A DNA stretch of 46,674 bases from Nitrospira sp. CG24D (GTDB lineage Bacteria; Nitrospirota; Nitrospiria; Nitrospirales; Nitrospiraceae), in NCBI GenBank assembly GCA_002869855.2, contig NEWQ02000052.1, forward strand, positions 1 to 46,674, read 5' to 3'. The translations under genes and the position numbers were made by a program. A model generated the notes under the pieces. That model was not told the origin of the DNA. It ran no database searches and saw only the letters and a program-made list of their open reading frames with translations. This document shows, in pieces, positions 8,834 through 18,053 of the stretch. How positions within the stretch are numbered: the first letter of the stretch is position 1; each line of letters starts with the position of its first letter.

Positions 8834-9046
8834 GTGAAGAAAAGAAACACGATACGCAAGACAGCAGGGTATAAGACGAATCAGGTGTGCGACATGTTCG
8901 ATATATCCAAAGCCACTTTGTTTCGATGGGAACGCGAAGGGTTGATTTCTGGCCCTCCGCGAGACTGGCGAAACTGGCGGCTGTATACACGGGAGAATGT
9001 GACCGAAATTCAGAAAATGATTCGCGCTCGAAAGCTTGTCATGTAG
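8834..9046 (+). CDS. Small MerR-type helix-turn-helix protein
   Basis: A 70-residue protein starting from a GTG codon. The segment YKTNQVCDMFDISKATLFRW, followed by REGLI and a tryptophan/tyrosine wing (WRNWRLYTRENVTEIQKMI), is the MerR winged-helix DNA-binding domain without any effector or dimerisation helix. Such single-domain proteins can act as DNA-binding regulators or excisionase-like factors. It lies directly after a strong promoter and 8 bp before pilM, so it is probably co-transcribed with the pilus genes and may regulate them. The target is unknown. Confidence 0.8.
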   Translation: MKKRNTIRKTAGYKTNQVCDMFDISKATLFRWEREGLISGPPRDWRNWRLYTRENVTEIQKMIRARKLVM

Positions 9047-9054
9047 AGTAGCGG

Positions 9055-10170
9055 GTGAGGGATATGCTAAGTACATTTAAAAATATGTTTGAAACCGACA
9101 TTGTCTCCCTACTGACTCCCAAGCGTCAGCTGGTTGGGCTCGACATTGGATCGAGCGCAATTAAGTTGGTGCAGTTGAGAGAAAGCAAGGGGAGATATTA
9201 TCTCCAGAAGTTCGGTATGAAGCCTTTGGAGCCAGAAGTGATCGTGGATGGAACGGTCATGGACGAAGGACGAGTTGTATCGGCAATTCGCGAGCTGTTT
9301 GAAGAATCGAACGTCAAGAACAAGCAGGTTGCGGTGTCCATATCAGGTCATGCCGTCATTGTGAAGAAAATTAGCTTGCCTCCCATGCCCGATGAGGAGC
9401 TGGAGGGGCAAGTGAAATTGGCGGCGGAGCAATATATTCCGTTCGATATTAATGAAGTGAATATTGATTTCCATGTGCTTCCGGCTGATGCCTCAGGCGA
9501 GGGGGCTGGGGAGATGTCGGTTATTCTCGTGGCAGCAAAGAAAGACAAGATTAATGAGTTGACCGAGTTGGTCAAGGGGGCAGGATTGACGCCAATGGTC
9601 ATGGACGTCGATGCCTTCGCTATTGAAAATATGCATGCGATTAACTACCCCCTGGTGCAAGATGAGACGACGGCGCTGGTAAATTTGGGGGCCAGTGTGA
9701 TGAACGTTAATATCATCCGCGGGGGAGTCTCCTTATTTACCCGTGATATCCCGTTGGGTGGGAATCGCTATACTGAAGCGATTCAGCGAGAAATGGGACT
9801 CTCATACGAGGAAGCTGAAGAGACCAAAAAAGGCGAGCGAAGCGGGAAGGCCGCTACGAGTTCCATTGACAGTGTGATTGATAGCGTTAATGGAGAAGTG
9901 GCCTCAGAGATTGCCAGAACGGTTGATTACTTCAAGACCTCTGCATCAAATGTGGGGCTGGACCGCGTCTTAGTCTGCGGTGGGGTTGCGCGTGTCAGCG
10001 GACTCGTACAGCAGTTGAGTGATCGCATGCAAACGCCAGTCGAAGTTGCAAATCCGTTTAGTGAAATTGATACATCGGGAAGTGACTTCGATCAGGATGC
10101 CCTGGCTGAAATGGCACCGCTGGCTTCTGTTGCGGTAGGGCTGGCCTTGAGATCAGTGGGGGACCGATGA
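9055..10170 (+). CDS. pilM: Type IV pilus assembly protein PilM
   Basis: An actin-like ATPase of 371 residues (from GTG 9055) with phosphate-1 motif LVGLDIGSSAIKLVQL near residues 26-41, the PilM segment KISLPPMPDEELEGQVKLAA, YIPFDINEVNIDFHVL, and the second phosphate/adenosine region RVLVCGGVARVSGLVQQL. PilM is cytoplasmic and binds the N-terminus of PilN to link the motor to the envelope complex. An alternative ATG at 9064 has a GAGGG only 2-3 nt away, so the start is uncertain by three codons. It ends in an ATGA overlap with pilN. Confidence 0.96.
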   Translation: MRDMLSTFKNMFETDIVSLLTPKRQLVGLDIGSSAIKLVQLRESKGRYYLQKFGMKPLEPEVIVDGTVMDEGRVVSAIRELFEESNVKNKQVAVSISGHAVIVKKISLPPMPDEELEGQVKLAAEQYIPFDINEVNIDFHVLPADASGEGAGEMSVILVAAKKDKINELTELVKGAGLTPMVMDVDAFAIENMHAINYPLVQDETTALVNLGASVMNVNIIRGGVSLFTRDIPLGGNRYTEAIQREMGLSYEEAEETKKGERSGKAATSSIDSVIDSVNGEVASEIARTVDYFKTSASNVGLDRVLVCGGVARVSGLVQQLSDRMQTPVEVANPFSEIDTSGSDFDQDALAEMAPLASVAVGLALRSVGDR

Positions 10171-10718
10171 TTCGCATCAATCTACTTCCTGGGCCTAAAG
10201 GCCGTGCGGCCAAACCTCAGTATGATGTCCGGGCGCAGGCCCTGCTGGGGATTGGTGTGCTCTTGATTACGATTGCGGGTTGTTGGTGGTATTCTTCCTC
10301 CCTTGATGAGGCTATAGAGGCTCGGCAGGATGAGAAGCTAGCTAAAGAGAAACAAGTTGTACAGCTCAAGGAACAAGTGAAGCAGGTACAGGACTTTGAG
10401 CAAAAAAAGAAGTTATTAGAGGATAAGAATCGTGTGATTGATCAGCTTGAGTCGGCACGGGTCGGGCCGGTCAAAGTGTTGGATTTTGTAAGTCAAAGCA
10501 TTGAGCCCTTGAAGGTCTGGCTTACCAATTTGAAGCTATCCGCTGAAAATGTAGAGGTGGAAGGGAAGGCCTTGACGAATGACGATGTTGTCGAGTTCGT
10601 CAACAACCTTCGCCGAACCGATTTTTTTGCAAACATCAATCTCCAGGAAAGCAAGGCGGCAGTAGAGAACAAGATCAATATCTACCAGTTTAAACTGGCA
10701 TTTCGCCTGAAAGGCTGA
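10167..10718 (+). CDS. pilN: Type IV pilus assembly protein PilN
   Basis: A 183-residue bitopic membrane protein. It begins with the PilM-binding tail MIRINLLPGPKG (pattern INLLP) and then a membrane helix (ALLGIGVLLITIAGCWWYSS). A coiled coil follows (about residues 55-95, rich in K/Q/E), then a small ferredoxin-like periplasmic domain. PilN pairs with PilO in the inner-membrane alignment complex. The start overlaps the pilM stop, and pilO begins 2 bp after its own stop. Confidence 0.94.
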   Translation: MIRINLLPGPKGRAAKPQYDVRAQALLGIGVLLITIAGCWWYSSSLDEAIEARQDEKLAKEKQVVQLKEQVKQVQDFEQKKKLLEDKNRVIDQLESARVGPVKVLDFVSQSIEPLKVWLTNLKLSAENVEVEGKALTNDDVVEFVNNLRRTDFFANINLQESKAAVENKINIYQFKLAFRLKG

Positions 10719-10720
10719 GT

Positions 10721-11362
10721 ATGGCGTTGCCTTCTATCAACCTAGAGACGCTTCGCAGTATCCCTACCCCGCAGAAGCTGGCCTTACTAGGCTTGCTTGT
10801 GGGGGTGCTGCTTGCGGGGTTCTACTTCTATATTGCAGAGCCAAAAGCCGCGACAATGGACATGCTTCAGGCGGATAATGCACGGTTGGATGGAGAAATT
10901 CAGACCCTCGCGATCAAGGCTAAGCATCTGGACGAATTACTCGCTGCCAATAAACAGCTTGAAATCGAATTAGCAAAGAAGAAGGAACGACTTCCCCCGG
11001 AAGAAGAAGCTGTTATGTTGCTGAAGCAAGTGTCGGATCTTGGTGTTCGTCTGGGACTAGATATCAGACTATGGCGGCCAGGAGCTCAGACCGAGGACGC
11101 GTCGAAGCTTTTCGTGAAGATGCCAGTGGCTGTTGAAGCTAGCGGGGCATACCACACAACCGCACTTTTTTTTGACCGTATTAATCGGTTGCCGAGAATT
11201 ATTACGGTCTCTGGCCTCAAGATGGGGACACCAAAGATGGAGCAGGGACGGATCGTTTCTCAGGCACAATTTGATCTTGTGGCGTATGCGGCTCCTCCGG
11301 AGAAGCAGGCCGCCGCGATCCCGGTGGCAAATGTTGGGAAGCCAGCTCCGGTTGGCAAATAG
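10721..11362 (+). CDS. pilO: Type IV pilus assembly protein PilO
   Basis: A 213-residue protein with one N-terminal membrane helix (LALLGLLVGVLLAGFYFYI), a coiled coil (about residues 45-95) containing KKKERLPPEEEAVMLLKQVS, and the PilO periplasmic fold with KMPVAVEASGAYHTTALFFD and RIITVSGLKM. The latter segments are diagnostic of PilO. It forms the alignment complex with PilN and contacts the lipoprotein PilP. Length and order are normal. Confidence 0.94.
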   Translation: MALPSINLETLRSIPTPQKLALLGLLVGVLLAGFYFYIAEPKAATMDMLQADNARLDGEIQTLAIKAKHLDELLAANKQLEIELAKKKERLPPEEEAVMLLKQVSDLGVRLGLDIRLWRPGAQTEDASKLFVKMPVAVEASGAYHTTALFFDRINRLPRIITVSGLKMGTPKMEQGRIVSQAQFDLVAYAAPPEKQAAAIPVANVGKPAPVGK

Positions 11363-11375
11363 GGATTGAGGAGCT

Positions 11376-12020
11376 ATGCAAATGTCTAGTATGGAGCGGA
11401 TAGCTATAGCTAGTGTACGCAGAACTTCAGTGTGCACCCTCTTCCTTGCTGGAATGTTGCTGTTTGTCGTTGTTGGCGCAGGCGCGGAAGCTGGCGCAGG
11501 GACTTTGACCCCACCGAATCAAATTAGCCCGCTCCGGCAAGATTCAATAAAGCTGCCTGTTACTCCTGAAGTTCAACGACAAGCCATCGCTCCGACATTG
11601 ATGGCAAATCCATCCGTTGAAGGAGAAGTATCGCTCTCATCTCCATCCCCTCTTCCTGATGCTGGGAGTGGATTTGGATATGATCCATCAGGCCGTCGAG
11701 ATCCGTTTGCGCCGGTTGTGCAGCAACTTCAGCCAGGAAAGATGGATGTCAATCTTCCTCCGCTCCAACGAGTCAATTTGACGGAGCTTAATTTGATTGC
11801 CATTGTGTGGGGAGCGTACGGGTATACGGCAATGGTCCAAACTCCTGAGGGATATGGATATGCCGTCAGACGAGGGACCCGCCTAGGGCAGAATAATGGT
11901 GTCGTGAGTGCCATTACGGAGCGAGGAATCATCGTGCAAGAACGGTTTACCGATGTCTATGGGAAAAAACAGGAGCGGGAATACGTGAAGCTTCTTCACC
12001 CGAAAGAGGGCGCAGAATGA
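11376..12020 (+). CDS. pilP: Type IV pilus assembly protein PilP
   Basis: A 214-residue protein with an N-terminal hydrophobic signal (CTLFLAGMLLFVVVGAGAEA) and a long proline-rich linker. The PilP fold follows: YDPSGRRDPFAPVVQQLQPG, then LTELNLIAIVWGAYGYTAMV and GYAVRRGTRLGQNNGVVSAI. PilP links the inner-membrane PilNO complex to the secretin PilQ. A cysteine lies in the signal region but no good lipobox is evident, so whether it is a lipoprotein is unclear. The ATG at 11376 follows GAGGAG. It overlaps pilQ by ATGA. Confidence 0.9.
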   Translation: MQMSSMERIAIASVRRTSVCTLFLAGMLLFVVVGAGAEAGAGTLTPPNQISPLRQDSIKLPVTPEVQRQAIAPTLMANPSVEGEVSLSSPSPLPDAGSGFGYDPSGRRDPFAPVVQQLQPGKMDVNLPPLQRVNLTELNLIAIVWGAYGYTAMVQTPEGYGYAVRRGTRLGQNNGVVSAITERGIIVQERFTDVYGKKQEREYVKLLHPKEGAE

Positions 12021-14017
12021 AAACACTAGCGGCAGTGGCAGGTACTTCGTTTCGCCGGGCATGGTGGCTGGGTATGGTGGGCGCTCTGCTGAGTGCCCAG
12101 AATATTCAAGCCGAGGCACTGTCTCCTCAATCCACTAGCCTTAAGGAGAGGGCGCAGGATCAGGCAGCTATCGCGTCGGATGCTACCGATGCTCCAGCCC
12201 AAATGGTCACCAAGATTGAAGTTCGTCCAGAAGGGGATGAGGTCACAGTCGTTGTGAAGGGCGATGGGAAATTATTTTCTTCAGCTCGATTATTGGACGA
12301 TACTCGGCTTGTTGTCGATCTCATCTCGGTGTCGTCGGCGCTCAAATCCCCCCTTGTGTCGGGGCAGCATCAGCTGCTTCGGAAAGTCAGGGTCGGATAT
12401 CATGCTGATAAGGTTCGCCTTGTTCTCGAGCTACTCGGCCGTCCTTCATTTTCGGTCACTCCCGTTGGACATGACGTTCTGGTTTCGCTAAAGCCGAGAA
12501 CGGCGGGGGCGAATGCTCTTCCGGTGAACGTGGTCTCGTCAACGGCAGGAAGCATTACCGATGCAGTTGGAACAGGCGAGAGTGATTTTACAGACCCAGA
12601 ACAGGTGGTGCCGAGGGAGGCCCGATCAAAGAAGGGACAGGTCATTGGGCCTGCTCACGGGAAGTTTAAAGTCCGAACCATTCAGATGGCTACGGAGAGC
12701 GCAACTTCGGAGAGCGATGCAAGAGGGGATGATCTTGTTGCCGGTCAGACGCGCTTTGCTGGGCGCCGGATCTCGCTAGATTTTCAGCAGGCCGATATCA
12801 CCAACATTCTTCGTCTCATCGCTGAGGTCAGTGGATTCAATATCGTGGTGGGTGAAGGGGTCAAAGCCAAGGTGACTATGAAGCTTGTCAGCGTGCCCTG
12901 GGATCAAGCCCTAGATATGCTGCTCAAGATGAATGGGCTGGGTATGATTCGTCAGGGGACAATTGTTTGGGTTGATACACTGACGAACATAGCCAAGCAA
13001 CAGGATGAAGAGGCCCGCGCAAAAGAGGCCAAGACAAAAGCCGAAGAGCTGGTTGATCGCGTGTTCTACATCAGGAACATTCAGGCGCAGGAGCTTCAAA
13101 CGGCACTGCGGCAGTACTTGAGCCCTCGTGGGGTCATGAATATCAGCGCAGGAAGTAACGCATTGATCGTGCGAGATACTGAGACCAAGCTAGCCGTGAT
13201 GAAGCAATTGGTGGACGGGTTGGATCTCCAGGTTCCTCAGGTTCAAATTGAAGCGCGCATTGTTCAAGCCGATACTGTGTATGCCCGAGGGTTGGGGATT
13301 CAATGGGGAATCAAGGACTCCAGCTTTCTGGGAAACGACTTCAAATTTGCCGGTAACGCTACCGGAGCCTTTGCCCCTGTGGCTGGCACTGGGGGAACAA
13401 CCATACCTCGAGATTTTATCGTGAATCTCCCGGCGCAGGTGGGTGGTCTACCCTCTGTTCCTTCTATCGGGTATCAGTTTGGCAAGCTAGGCCCTGGGTT
13501 TGCCTTGGACTTGCGACTTTCAGCTGGAGAATTACTTGGGCTAAGTAAAGTAATTGCGGCCCCCAAAATTACAACGCTGGATAAACGTGAAGCGAAGATT
13601 TCACAGGGTGAATCGATTCCGTTCCAAACTACTTCGCTCCAGGGAACCCAGACTACATTTGTGGATGCGAATCTTGAGCTTAACGTGACCCCACAAATTA
13701 CGTCGCGCGATCCGAAGGAAGTGGGCAAGCAGATTCTTATGAAGGTTCGTGCTACTCGAAATGCGGTCGGTGCTCGAAGCAATCCCGCTGGTCCGAGTAT
13801 CGATCGCCGTGAAGCGACAACCCAAGTTATTGTACGCGATGGTGAGACGATGGTGATCGGCGGTGTGTTTGTTGATACTCAGAACAACAACGTGCAGGGA
13901 GTTCCCTACCTTTCACGGATTCCGGTTCTGGGGTGGCTGTTTAAGAATAAATCGGAGAGTGTGTCGAAGCAGGAACTCTTGATTTTCATGACCCCGACTA
14001 TTATTCGTACAACTTAG
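12017..14017 (+). CDS. pilQ: Type IV pilus secretin PilQ
   Basis: A 666-residue outer-membrane secretin. A signal-like N-terminus (about residues 1-35) precedes an AMIN domain (VTKIEVRPEGDEVTVVVKGD onward, about 64-155) that binds peptidoglycan. The secretin/TonB short N-terminal domain follows (ISLDFQQADITNILRLIAEV, about 252-315), then an NHN domain and the C-terminal beta-barrel (LRLSAGELLGLSKVIAAPKI, VTPQITSR, VIGGVFVDTQNNNVQGVPYL, IPVLGWLFKNK, ELLIFMTPTII). It forms the pore through which the pilus passes. All modules are present, with one AMIN domain rather than the two found in some species. It is the last gene before a strong terminator. Confidence 0.97.
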   Translation: MKTLAAVAGTSFRRAWWLGMVGALLSAQNIQAEALSPQSTSLKERAQDQAAIASDATDAPAQMVTKIEVRPEGDEVTVVVKGDGKLFSSARLLDDTRLVVDLISVSSALKSPLVSGQHQLLRKVRVGYHADKVRLVLELLGRPSFSVTPVGHDVLVSLKPRTAGANALPVNVVSSTAGSITDAVGTGESDFTDPEQVVPREARSKKGQVIGPAHGKFKVRTIQMATESATSESDARGDDLVAGQTRFAGRRISLDFQQADITNILRLIAEVSGFNIVVGEGVKAKVTMKLVSVPWDQALDMLLKMNGLGMIRQGTIVWVDTLTNIAKQQDEEARAKEAKTKAEELVDRVFYIRNIQAQELQTALRQYLSPRGVMNISAGSNALIVRDTETKLAVMKQLVDGLDLQVPQVQIEARIVQADTVYARGLGIQWGIKDSSFLGNDFKFAGNATGAFAPVAGTGGTTIPRDFIVNLPAQVGGLPSVPSIGYQFGKLGPGFALDLRLSAGELLGLSKVIAAPKITTLDKREAKISQGESIPFQTTSLQGTQTTFVDANLELNVTPQITSRDPKEVGKQILMKVRATRNAVGARSNPAGPSIDRREATTQVIVRDGETMVIGGVFVDTQNNNVQGVPYLSRIPVLGWLFKNKSESVSKQELLIFMTPTIIRTT

Positions 14018-14037
14018 TCAAACAGTACAGTGGCTTT

Positions 14038-14088
14038 GGATCGGCCCGTACTTGTTGCAGGTGCAATGAGTACGGGCCGATCCATTTT
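14038..14088 (+). terminator. Intrinsic terminator of the pil operon
   Basis: Perfect 15-bp arms GGATCGGCCCGTACT (14038-14052) and AGTACGGGCCGATCC (14069-14083) with a 16-nt loop, followed by ATTTT. It lies 20 bp after pilQ. Confidence 0.88.
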
Positions 14089-14121
14089 GGAGACGTTGTC
14101 TCCGCTGTGAAGTGGCTGGGT

Positions 14122-14159
14122 GGTATCACCTCATTTAGCTGGTGAGGTGATCACCTTTT
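14122..14159. other. Second hairpin in the pilQ-aroB interval
   Basis: GGTATCACCTCA (14122-14133) and TGAGGTGATCACC (14143-14155) pair with one bulged base over a 9-nt loop, and CTTTT follows. It could be a backup terminator or a protein-binding palindrome ahead of aroB. Nothing else is recognisable between 14018 and 14296. Confidence 0.45.
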
Positions 14160-14296
14160 AGTTCGTCCGAACCTGTGCTACGATCCACGCGGTTTTCCCC
14201 CTGGGAGCAAATGAGCTGCCGGCGAATATCCTGCAGTGTATAGATCTTGAAAGCCTGTCTCATGCACTGGGGCGAATTCTGGAGAGTGTTGAGAGT

Positions 14297-15424
14297 ATGG
14301 GAAGAGAAGAACAACGGGTGTCGGTGTCGCTTGCATCGCGAAGCTACGACATTGTGATCAAGTCAGGCTTGATCAGTGAGCTTGCAACGCGTCTTCCCTC
14401 CATCACCTCAACAGAGCGTATCGGTATTGTGACGGATCGCCATGTCGCCCGGCATTATCTCCGTGCAGTGCTCACGCAGTGTGAACGCGCTGGATTTCAC
14501 CCGGTTCCGGTAGTATTGCCGCCTGGGGAAAAGAATAAAACGCTTGCGGCCGTCGGGAAGATTCTCAATGTGCTGGCGAAGGAACGCTTTGAGCGGAAGT
14601 CGTTATTGATGGCGTTGGGGGGAGGAGTTGTAGGGGATGTGACAGGATTTGCTGCGGCGATTTACCAACGAGGGATTCCGTTTGTTCAGGTGCCGACCAC
14701 ATTGGTGGCGCAAGTGGATTCGAGTGTCGGGGGGAAAACTGGCGTCGATCACCGATTGGGTAAGAATCTGATCGGCGCGTTCCATCAGCCGAAAGCTGTG
14801 TGGATTGACCCGATGCTGTTGCACACGCTTCCAAAGCGGGAATGGATTGCAGGTCTGGCGGAAGTGATCAAGTACGGCATCATTGCCGACAAAACTTTCT
14901 TTGCGTATCTCGAACGAACGATGCCGGCTATTTTGAAGCTTGAGCCTCAGGCTGTCATGCAGGTGGTGAAGCGCTCGTGCGAGATTAAGGCACAGGTGGT
15001 GGCAGAGGATGAGCAGGAGGCTGATCGTCGAAGAATTTTGAATTACGGACATACGATCGGACATGCCCTAGAGGCCTTGGGCGGCTATCGGTCGTTGATT
15101 CATGGGGAGGCCGTTGGCATTGGGCTTGTGCTTGAGGCGGATTTAGCTAGACACCAGGGGTATTGCGACTCCAAGACAGTTGATCGAATCAGGTCGGTCG
15201 TCCGTTCTGCCGGTTTAACTGATCGGCTAACAAGTCCTTCGCTGGAAAAGGTATGGGCGGCGATGCAGCACGACAAGAAGGTCTCGCAGGGGAAAGTCGT
15301 GGGCGTGTGGCCGCAAGCGATCGGACGAGTTCGCATTGCGCCGATTGAGCGAGCAACGTTTGCTGAATGGTTTCAAACGGTTCCCGTTGGAGCCAGAGGG
15401 CGATCAAGGCGAGTAGAGAAATAG
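14297..15424 (+). CDS. aroB: 3-dehydroquinate synthase
   Basis: A 375-residue AroB with the NAD-binding segment LMALGGGVVGDVTGFAAA, the substrate/metal region VPTTLVAQVDSSVGGKTGVD, NLIGAFHQPKAVWID, and the zinc-binding parts RILNYGHTIGHALEAL and HGEAVGIGL. It converts DAHP to 3-dehydroquinate, the second step of the shikimate pathway to aromatic amino acids. Length is normal. The ATG at 14297 has a weak GAGAG upstream. It is followed after 31 bp by the ANTAR regulator, so the two may be transcribed together. Confidence 0.97.
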   Translation: MGREEQRVSVSLASRSYDIVIKSGLISELATRLPSITSTERIGIVTDRHVARHYLRAVLTQCERAGFHPVPVVLPPGEKNKTLAAVGKILNVLAKERFERKSLLMALGGGVVGDVTGFAAAIYQRGIPFVQVPTTLVAQVDSSVGGKTGVDHRLGKNLIGAFHQPKAVWIDPMLLHTLPKREWIAGLAEVIKYGIIADKTFFAYLERTMPAILKLEPQAVMQVVKRSCEIKAQVVAEDEQEADRRRILNYGHTIGHALEALGGYRSLIHGEAVGIGLVLEADLARHQGYCDSKTVDRIRSVVRSAGLTDRLTSPSLEKVWAAMQHDKKVSQGKVVGVWPQAIGRVRIAPIERATFAEWFQTVPVGARGRSRRVEK

Positions 15425-15455
15425 TGACGGCGCGGGACGTTCTCTCTCGGGATCT

Positions 15456-16724
15456 ATGGGTATGGAATCAAAAAAACTTTCTGCCGTACAACTAGAGCAG
15501 GCCTTGCGGGAAAAGACTCGCGAGGTGGATGTATTGCACCGAATTAGCGAGTCGATTAGTAACACGCTCGATCTTGAGGCCGTGCTTCGGCACATTGTGG
15601 ATGTCGTGGTCGAGGTGACAAAAGCGGATGCCTGTCTCCTCTATCTACTGTCTGACGGCCGGGATGAATTGATTCTTCGGGCATCGAAAAACCCTCATCC
15701 TCGTTTGATTGGTCGCATCACAATAGGGTTGGGTGAAGGCATCACCGGCTGGGTGGCGCGTGAGCGGACTCGTGTCGTCATTCCCAATAATGCCAGTGAG
15801 GACCCTCGGTTCAAGTTTTTTAACAATCTTCCTGAGGATCGGTATCAGGCCTTTGTGTCCGTGCCGATTCTTGCAAAGAAGGAAGTCAGTGGCGTCATCA
15901 ATGTGCAGCATAAACGCTCCCGCCGCTATCGAGAGGATGAACTGGCCCTGCTCACGACGATCGCCAATCAGGTGGGCGGGGCGATAGAGAATGCGCGTAT
16001 ATATGACCAAATGCGCCGGAAGGCGCTCCAGTTGGAGACCTTGTCGCAGGTTTCCGAGACAGTCGCTTCCAACCGGATTACCGACGATGTTCTGCAGCTC
16101 ATTGTGACCATGACCGCGCAGATGTTGGGGTCAAAAATCTGTTCGATCATGCTGCTGGATGAAGCCAGCGGGGAACTGAGGATTGCGGCCACACAAAGTC
16201 TGAGCGAGGAGTATCGGCGAAAACCCAATCTCAAGGTCGGACAGAGTATCAGCGGCCGGGCCGTCCAGGAGCGACGGTCGATCATCGTTCCCGAGGTGAT
16301 GAAAGAGCGGGACTATATGTATCCGGACATGGCGGCAAAGGAGGGGCTCTGTTCCCTGCTGTCGGTGCCGATGATGATGCGGGAAAAGTGCGTGGGGGTG
16401 ATCAATAGTTACACGTCGGTGCCCCATACCTTTACATCGGAGGAAGTGCGGCTAATGCAGGCCATTGCCAATCAGGCGGCGATCTCAATCGAGCACACCA
16501 CCTTGTTGGAAAAGTCGTTCGAGATGCAAGAGGCTTTGGCTGTGCGAAAGTTGTTGGATCGCGCGAAGGGGTATCTCATGCGATCCAAGCGGCTATCCGA
16601 AGAGGAAGCCTTCAAGCTCATTCAACGGCAAAGCATGGATTTGCGAAAGTCCATGCGAGAAATCGCCGAGGCGATTCTGCTCGCCGGGGAAATCGACGGT
16701 CGAGCGAGTGATTTAAGAAAGTAA
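15456..16724 (+). CDS. GAF-GAF-ANTAR RNA-binding antitermination regulator
   Basis: A soluble 422-residue protein. A short coiled start (about 1-27) precedes a first GAF domain (about 28-177; GLGEGITGWVARERTRVVIP, SVPILAKKEVSGVINVQHK). A second GAF domain follows (about 190-350; VGQSISGRAVQERRSIIVPE, LLSVPMMMREKCVGVINSYT). The C-terminal ANTAR domain (about 360-410) reads LLDRAKGYLMRSKRLSEEEA, then FKLIQRQSMDLRKSMREIAE. ANTAR domains bind paired hexaloop hairpins in nascent RNA and prevent intrinsic termination (NasR, NasT, AmiR and EutV are known cases). It has no receiver or NIT domain, so the signal probably reaches a GAF domain; the ligand is unknown. Hairpin targets are present at 21499, 30576 and 34567 in this window, which makes it the likely trans-acting partner. 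That link is an inference. Confidence 0.93.
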   Translation: MGMESKKLSAVQLEQALREKTREVDVLHRISESISNTLDLEAVLRHIVDVVVEVTKADACLLYLLSDGRDELILRASKNPHPRLIGRITIGLGEGITGWVARERTRVVIPNNASEDPRFKFFNNLPEDRYQAFVSVPILAKKEVSGVINVQHKRSRRYREDELALLTTIANQVGGAIENARIYDQMRRKALQLETLSQVSETVASNRITDDVLQLIVTMTAQMLGSKICSIMLLDEASGELRIAATQSLSEEYRRKPNLKVGQSISGRAVQERRSIIVPEVMKERDYMYPDMAAKEGLCSLLSVPMMMREKCVGVINSYTSVPHTFTSEEVRLMQAIANQAAISIEHTTLLEKSFEMQEALAVRKLLDRAKGYLMRSKRLSEEEAFKLIQRQSMDLRKSMREIAEAILLAGEIDGRASDLRK

Positions 16725-16767
16725 CCAACGCCTGGGTGAGGGCTGGCTGTGAGTTGTTGTAGCGTCG

Positions 16768-17697
16768 CTAGCGCACTGGGGCTGGCACGGCCGTAGCCGG
16801 TTCACGCATCTGCCGTCGAATATCCTGTAATTCCCTCCGTAAGTCTTCCAACTCACGATTCTTTTGATTCATCTGTTCTTGCAGAAGGCGAAGCGGCGCG
16901 TCTCTTCCGGCATCGGGTGCTAAGGATGGAGAACGTTGGGGCGATGCTTCATTGACAAGGGGCGGAGGAAGCTCATGCGCCGGAGTACGTGTGGGGAATG
17001 CGGAAAGCGATTCGTAGTCAATGACCAGTGTTGTCTTTGTGGCGTTCTTGCCACGGTAACTATCCGGTCGTGAGACCGATTCCGGGGTAAAGGACAAGGT
17101 TCGATCCGTAAGTCCAGTGTGATCGGATTGGAGGCGACTGGCCTTGGTGATCGAATCGGTACGTTCAGAACGAACATGATATTCCAGCACGGTCACATAC
17201 AGAGAACGTCCGTACGCATACATGGATCCTCTCGACGTTTCCATGAGGGCAAGCCGCCCAGGGGAATGTGAAGCGCCGGATCCCGCACTCTCCAACTGAG
17301 GCGCACCCGATGACCCGGTTCGTATGAGTCGAAACCCTATTTGCTGATCGACGGCTGCACGAGTGAGTCCTTCGGCAAGGAGTGGCGCGAGGTAGCGAAC
17401 CTCATCTTCCGAGAAGGCCGAGATCGCTTGAGACTGTCCGGCAAGAAAGTTCTGAAGCAGCCCTTGATTCTCTTTCACAAGAATTCCCTGGAGTACTCGA
17501 GTGATCGTGTCTTGGTCGATTCTGATCGGATGCGCAGCCTGGAAAGAACGGTCTGGTATTCGTTCGAGATACACGGCCCCTTGAGGGGATTCGTGCAGCA
17601 TGAGATCGAGCTCGGGATTCGACGCGCAGCTCCCGAGGGGAAGCAGGGCGCAGAAAACAACCATGCGAAGACCGGTGAAGGAGAATGGACGTGTCAT
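16768..17697 (-). CDS. Putative lipoprotein with C-terminal coiled coil
   Basis: From the ATG at 17697 this is a 309-residue protein beginning MTRPFSFTGLRMVVFCALLP and ending its signal at lipobox LGSC, so export and lipidation are expected. The open frame extends 20 codons further up (17757), which would put an unlikely 40 residues before the cysteine. The body has no domain I recognise. It includes RIDQDTITRVLQGILVKENQ, FSEDEVRYLAPLLAEGLTRA and LYVTVLEYHVRSERTDSITK. Its last 50 residues form a Gln/Arg/Glu coiled coil (LLQEQMNQKNRELEDLRREL). It converges on the ANTAR gene. Function unknown. Confidence 0.8.
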   Translation of the reverse strand: MTRPFSFTGLRMVVFCALLPLGSCASNPELDLMLHESPQGAVYLERIPDRSFQAAHPIRIDQDTITRVLQGILVKENQGLLQNFLAGQSQAISAFSEDEVRYLAPLLAEGLTRAAVDQQIGFRLIRTGSSGAPQLESAGSGASHSPGRLALMETSRGSMYAYGRSLYVTVLEYHVRSERTDSITKASRLQSDHTGLTDRTLSFTPESVSRPDSYRGKNATKTTLVIDYESLSAFPTRTPAHELPPPLVNEASPQRSPSLAPDAGRDAPLRLLQEQMNQKNRELEDLRRELQDIRRQMREPATAVPAPVR

Positions 17698-17852
17698 GAG
17701 AGGTTTATTCCATCCGCACAGGACTGTTAAGGTAGCATAGTTCTTGGCTGATTGCATGGAGCTCGGAGCGATGACGGCTCACCCTCTTGCCAACTAAATG
17801 GATAGTGGATAATCAGACAAGCAACGTTCGCGATATGTGAGGTAGTTCTGGA

Positions 17853-18053
17853 GTGAAGGCTGGGTGTACCTTGGACGAGGTAGTAAAAGGGAATGGGCTG
17901 CGACGGCCACCCTTGGTTAATGGCCGATGGATTGCGAAGGGGGAGAAGGTGTGGATGAACGTGTCGATCATCGTCCCCAATCTCAATCCGTTTGCGCTTC
18001 ATCCACCGGTCCGTGCAATTGTGAAAGACATTGGTGTGCTACCGGCTGACTAA
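17853..18053 (+). CDS. Possible small protein of unknown function
   Basis: A 66-codon open frame from a GTG, with GAGG about 10 nt upstream, containing RRPPLVNGRWIAKGEKVWMN and ending VKDIGVLPAD. The composition looks protein-like but I recognise no family. The interval 17698-18329 otherwise holds only the promoter noted at 18227 and no other supportable gene. Low confidence. Confidence 0.25.
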   Translation: MKAGCTLDEVVKGNGLRRPPLVNGRWIAKGEKVWMNVSIIVPNLNPFALHPPVRAIVKDIGVLPAD

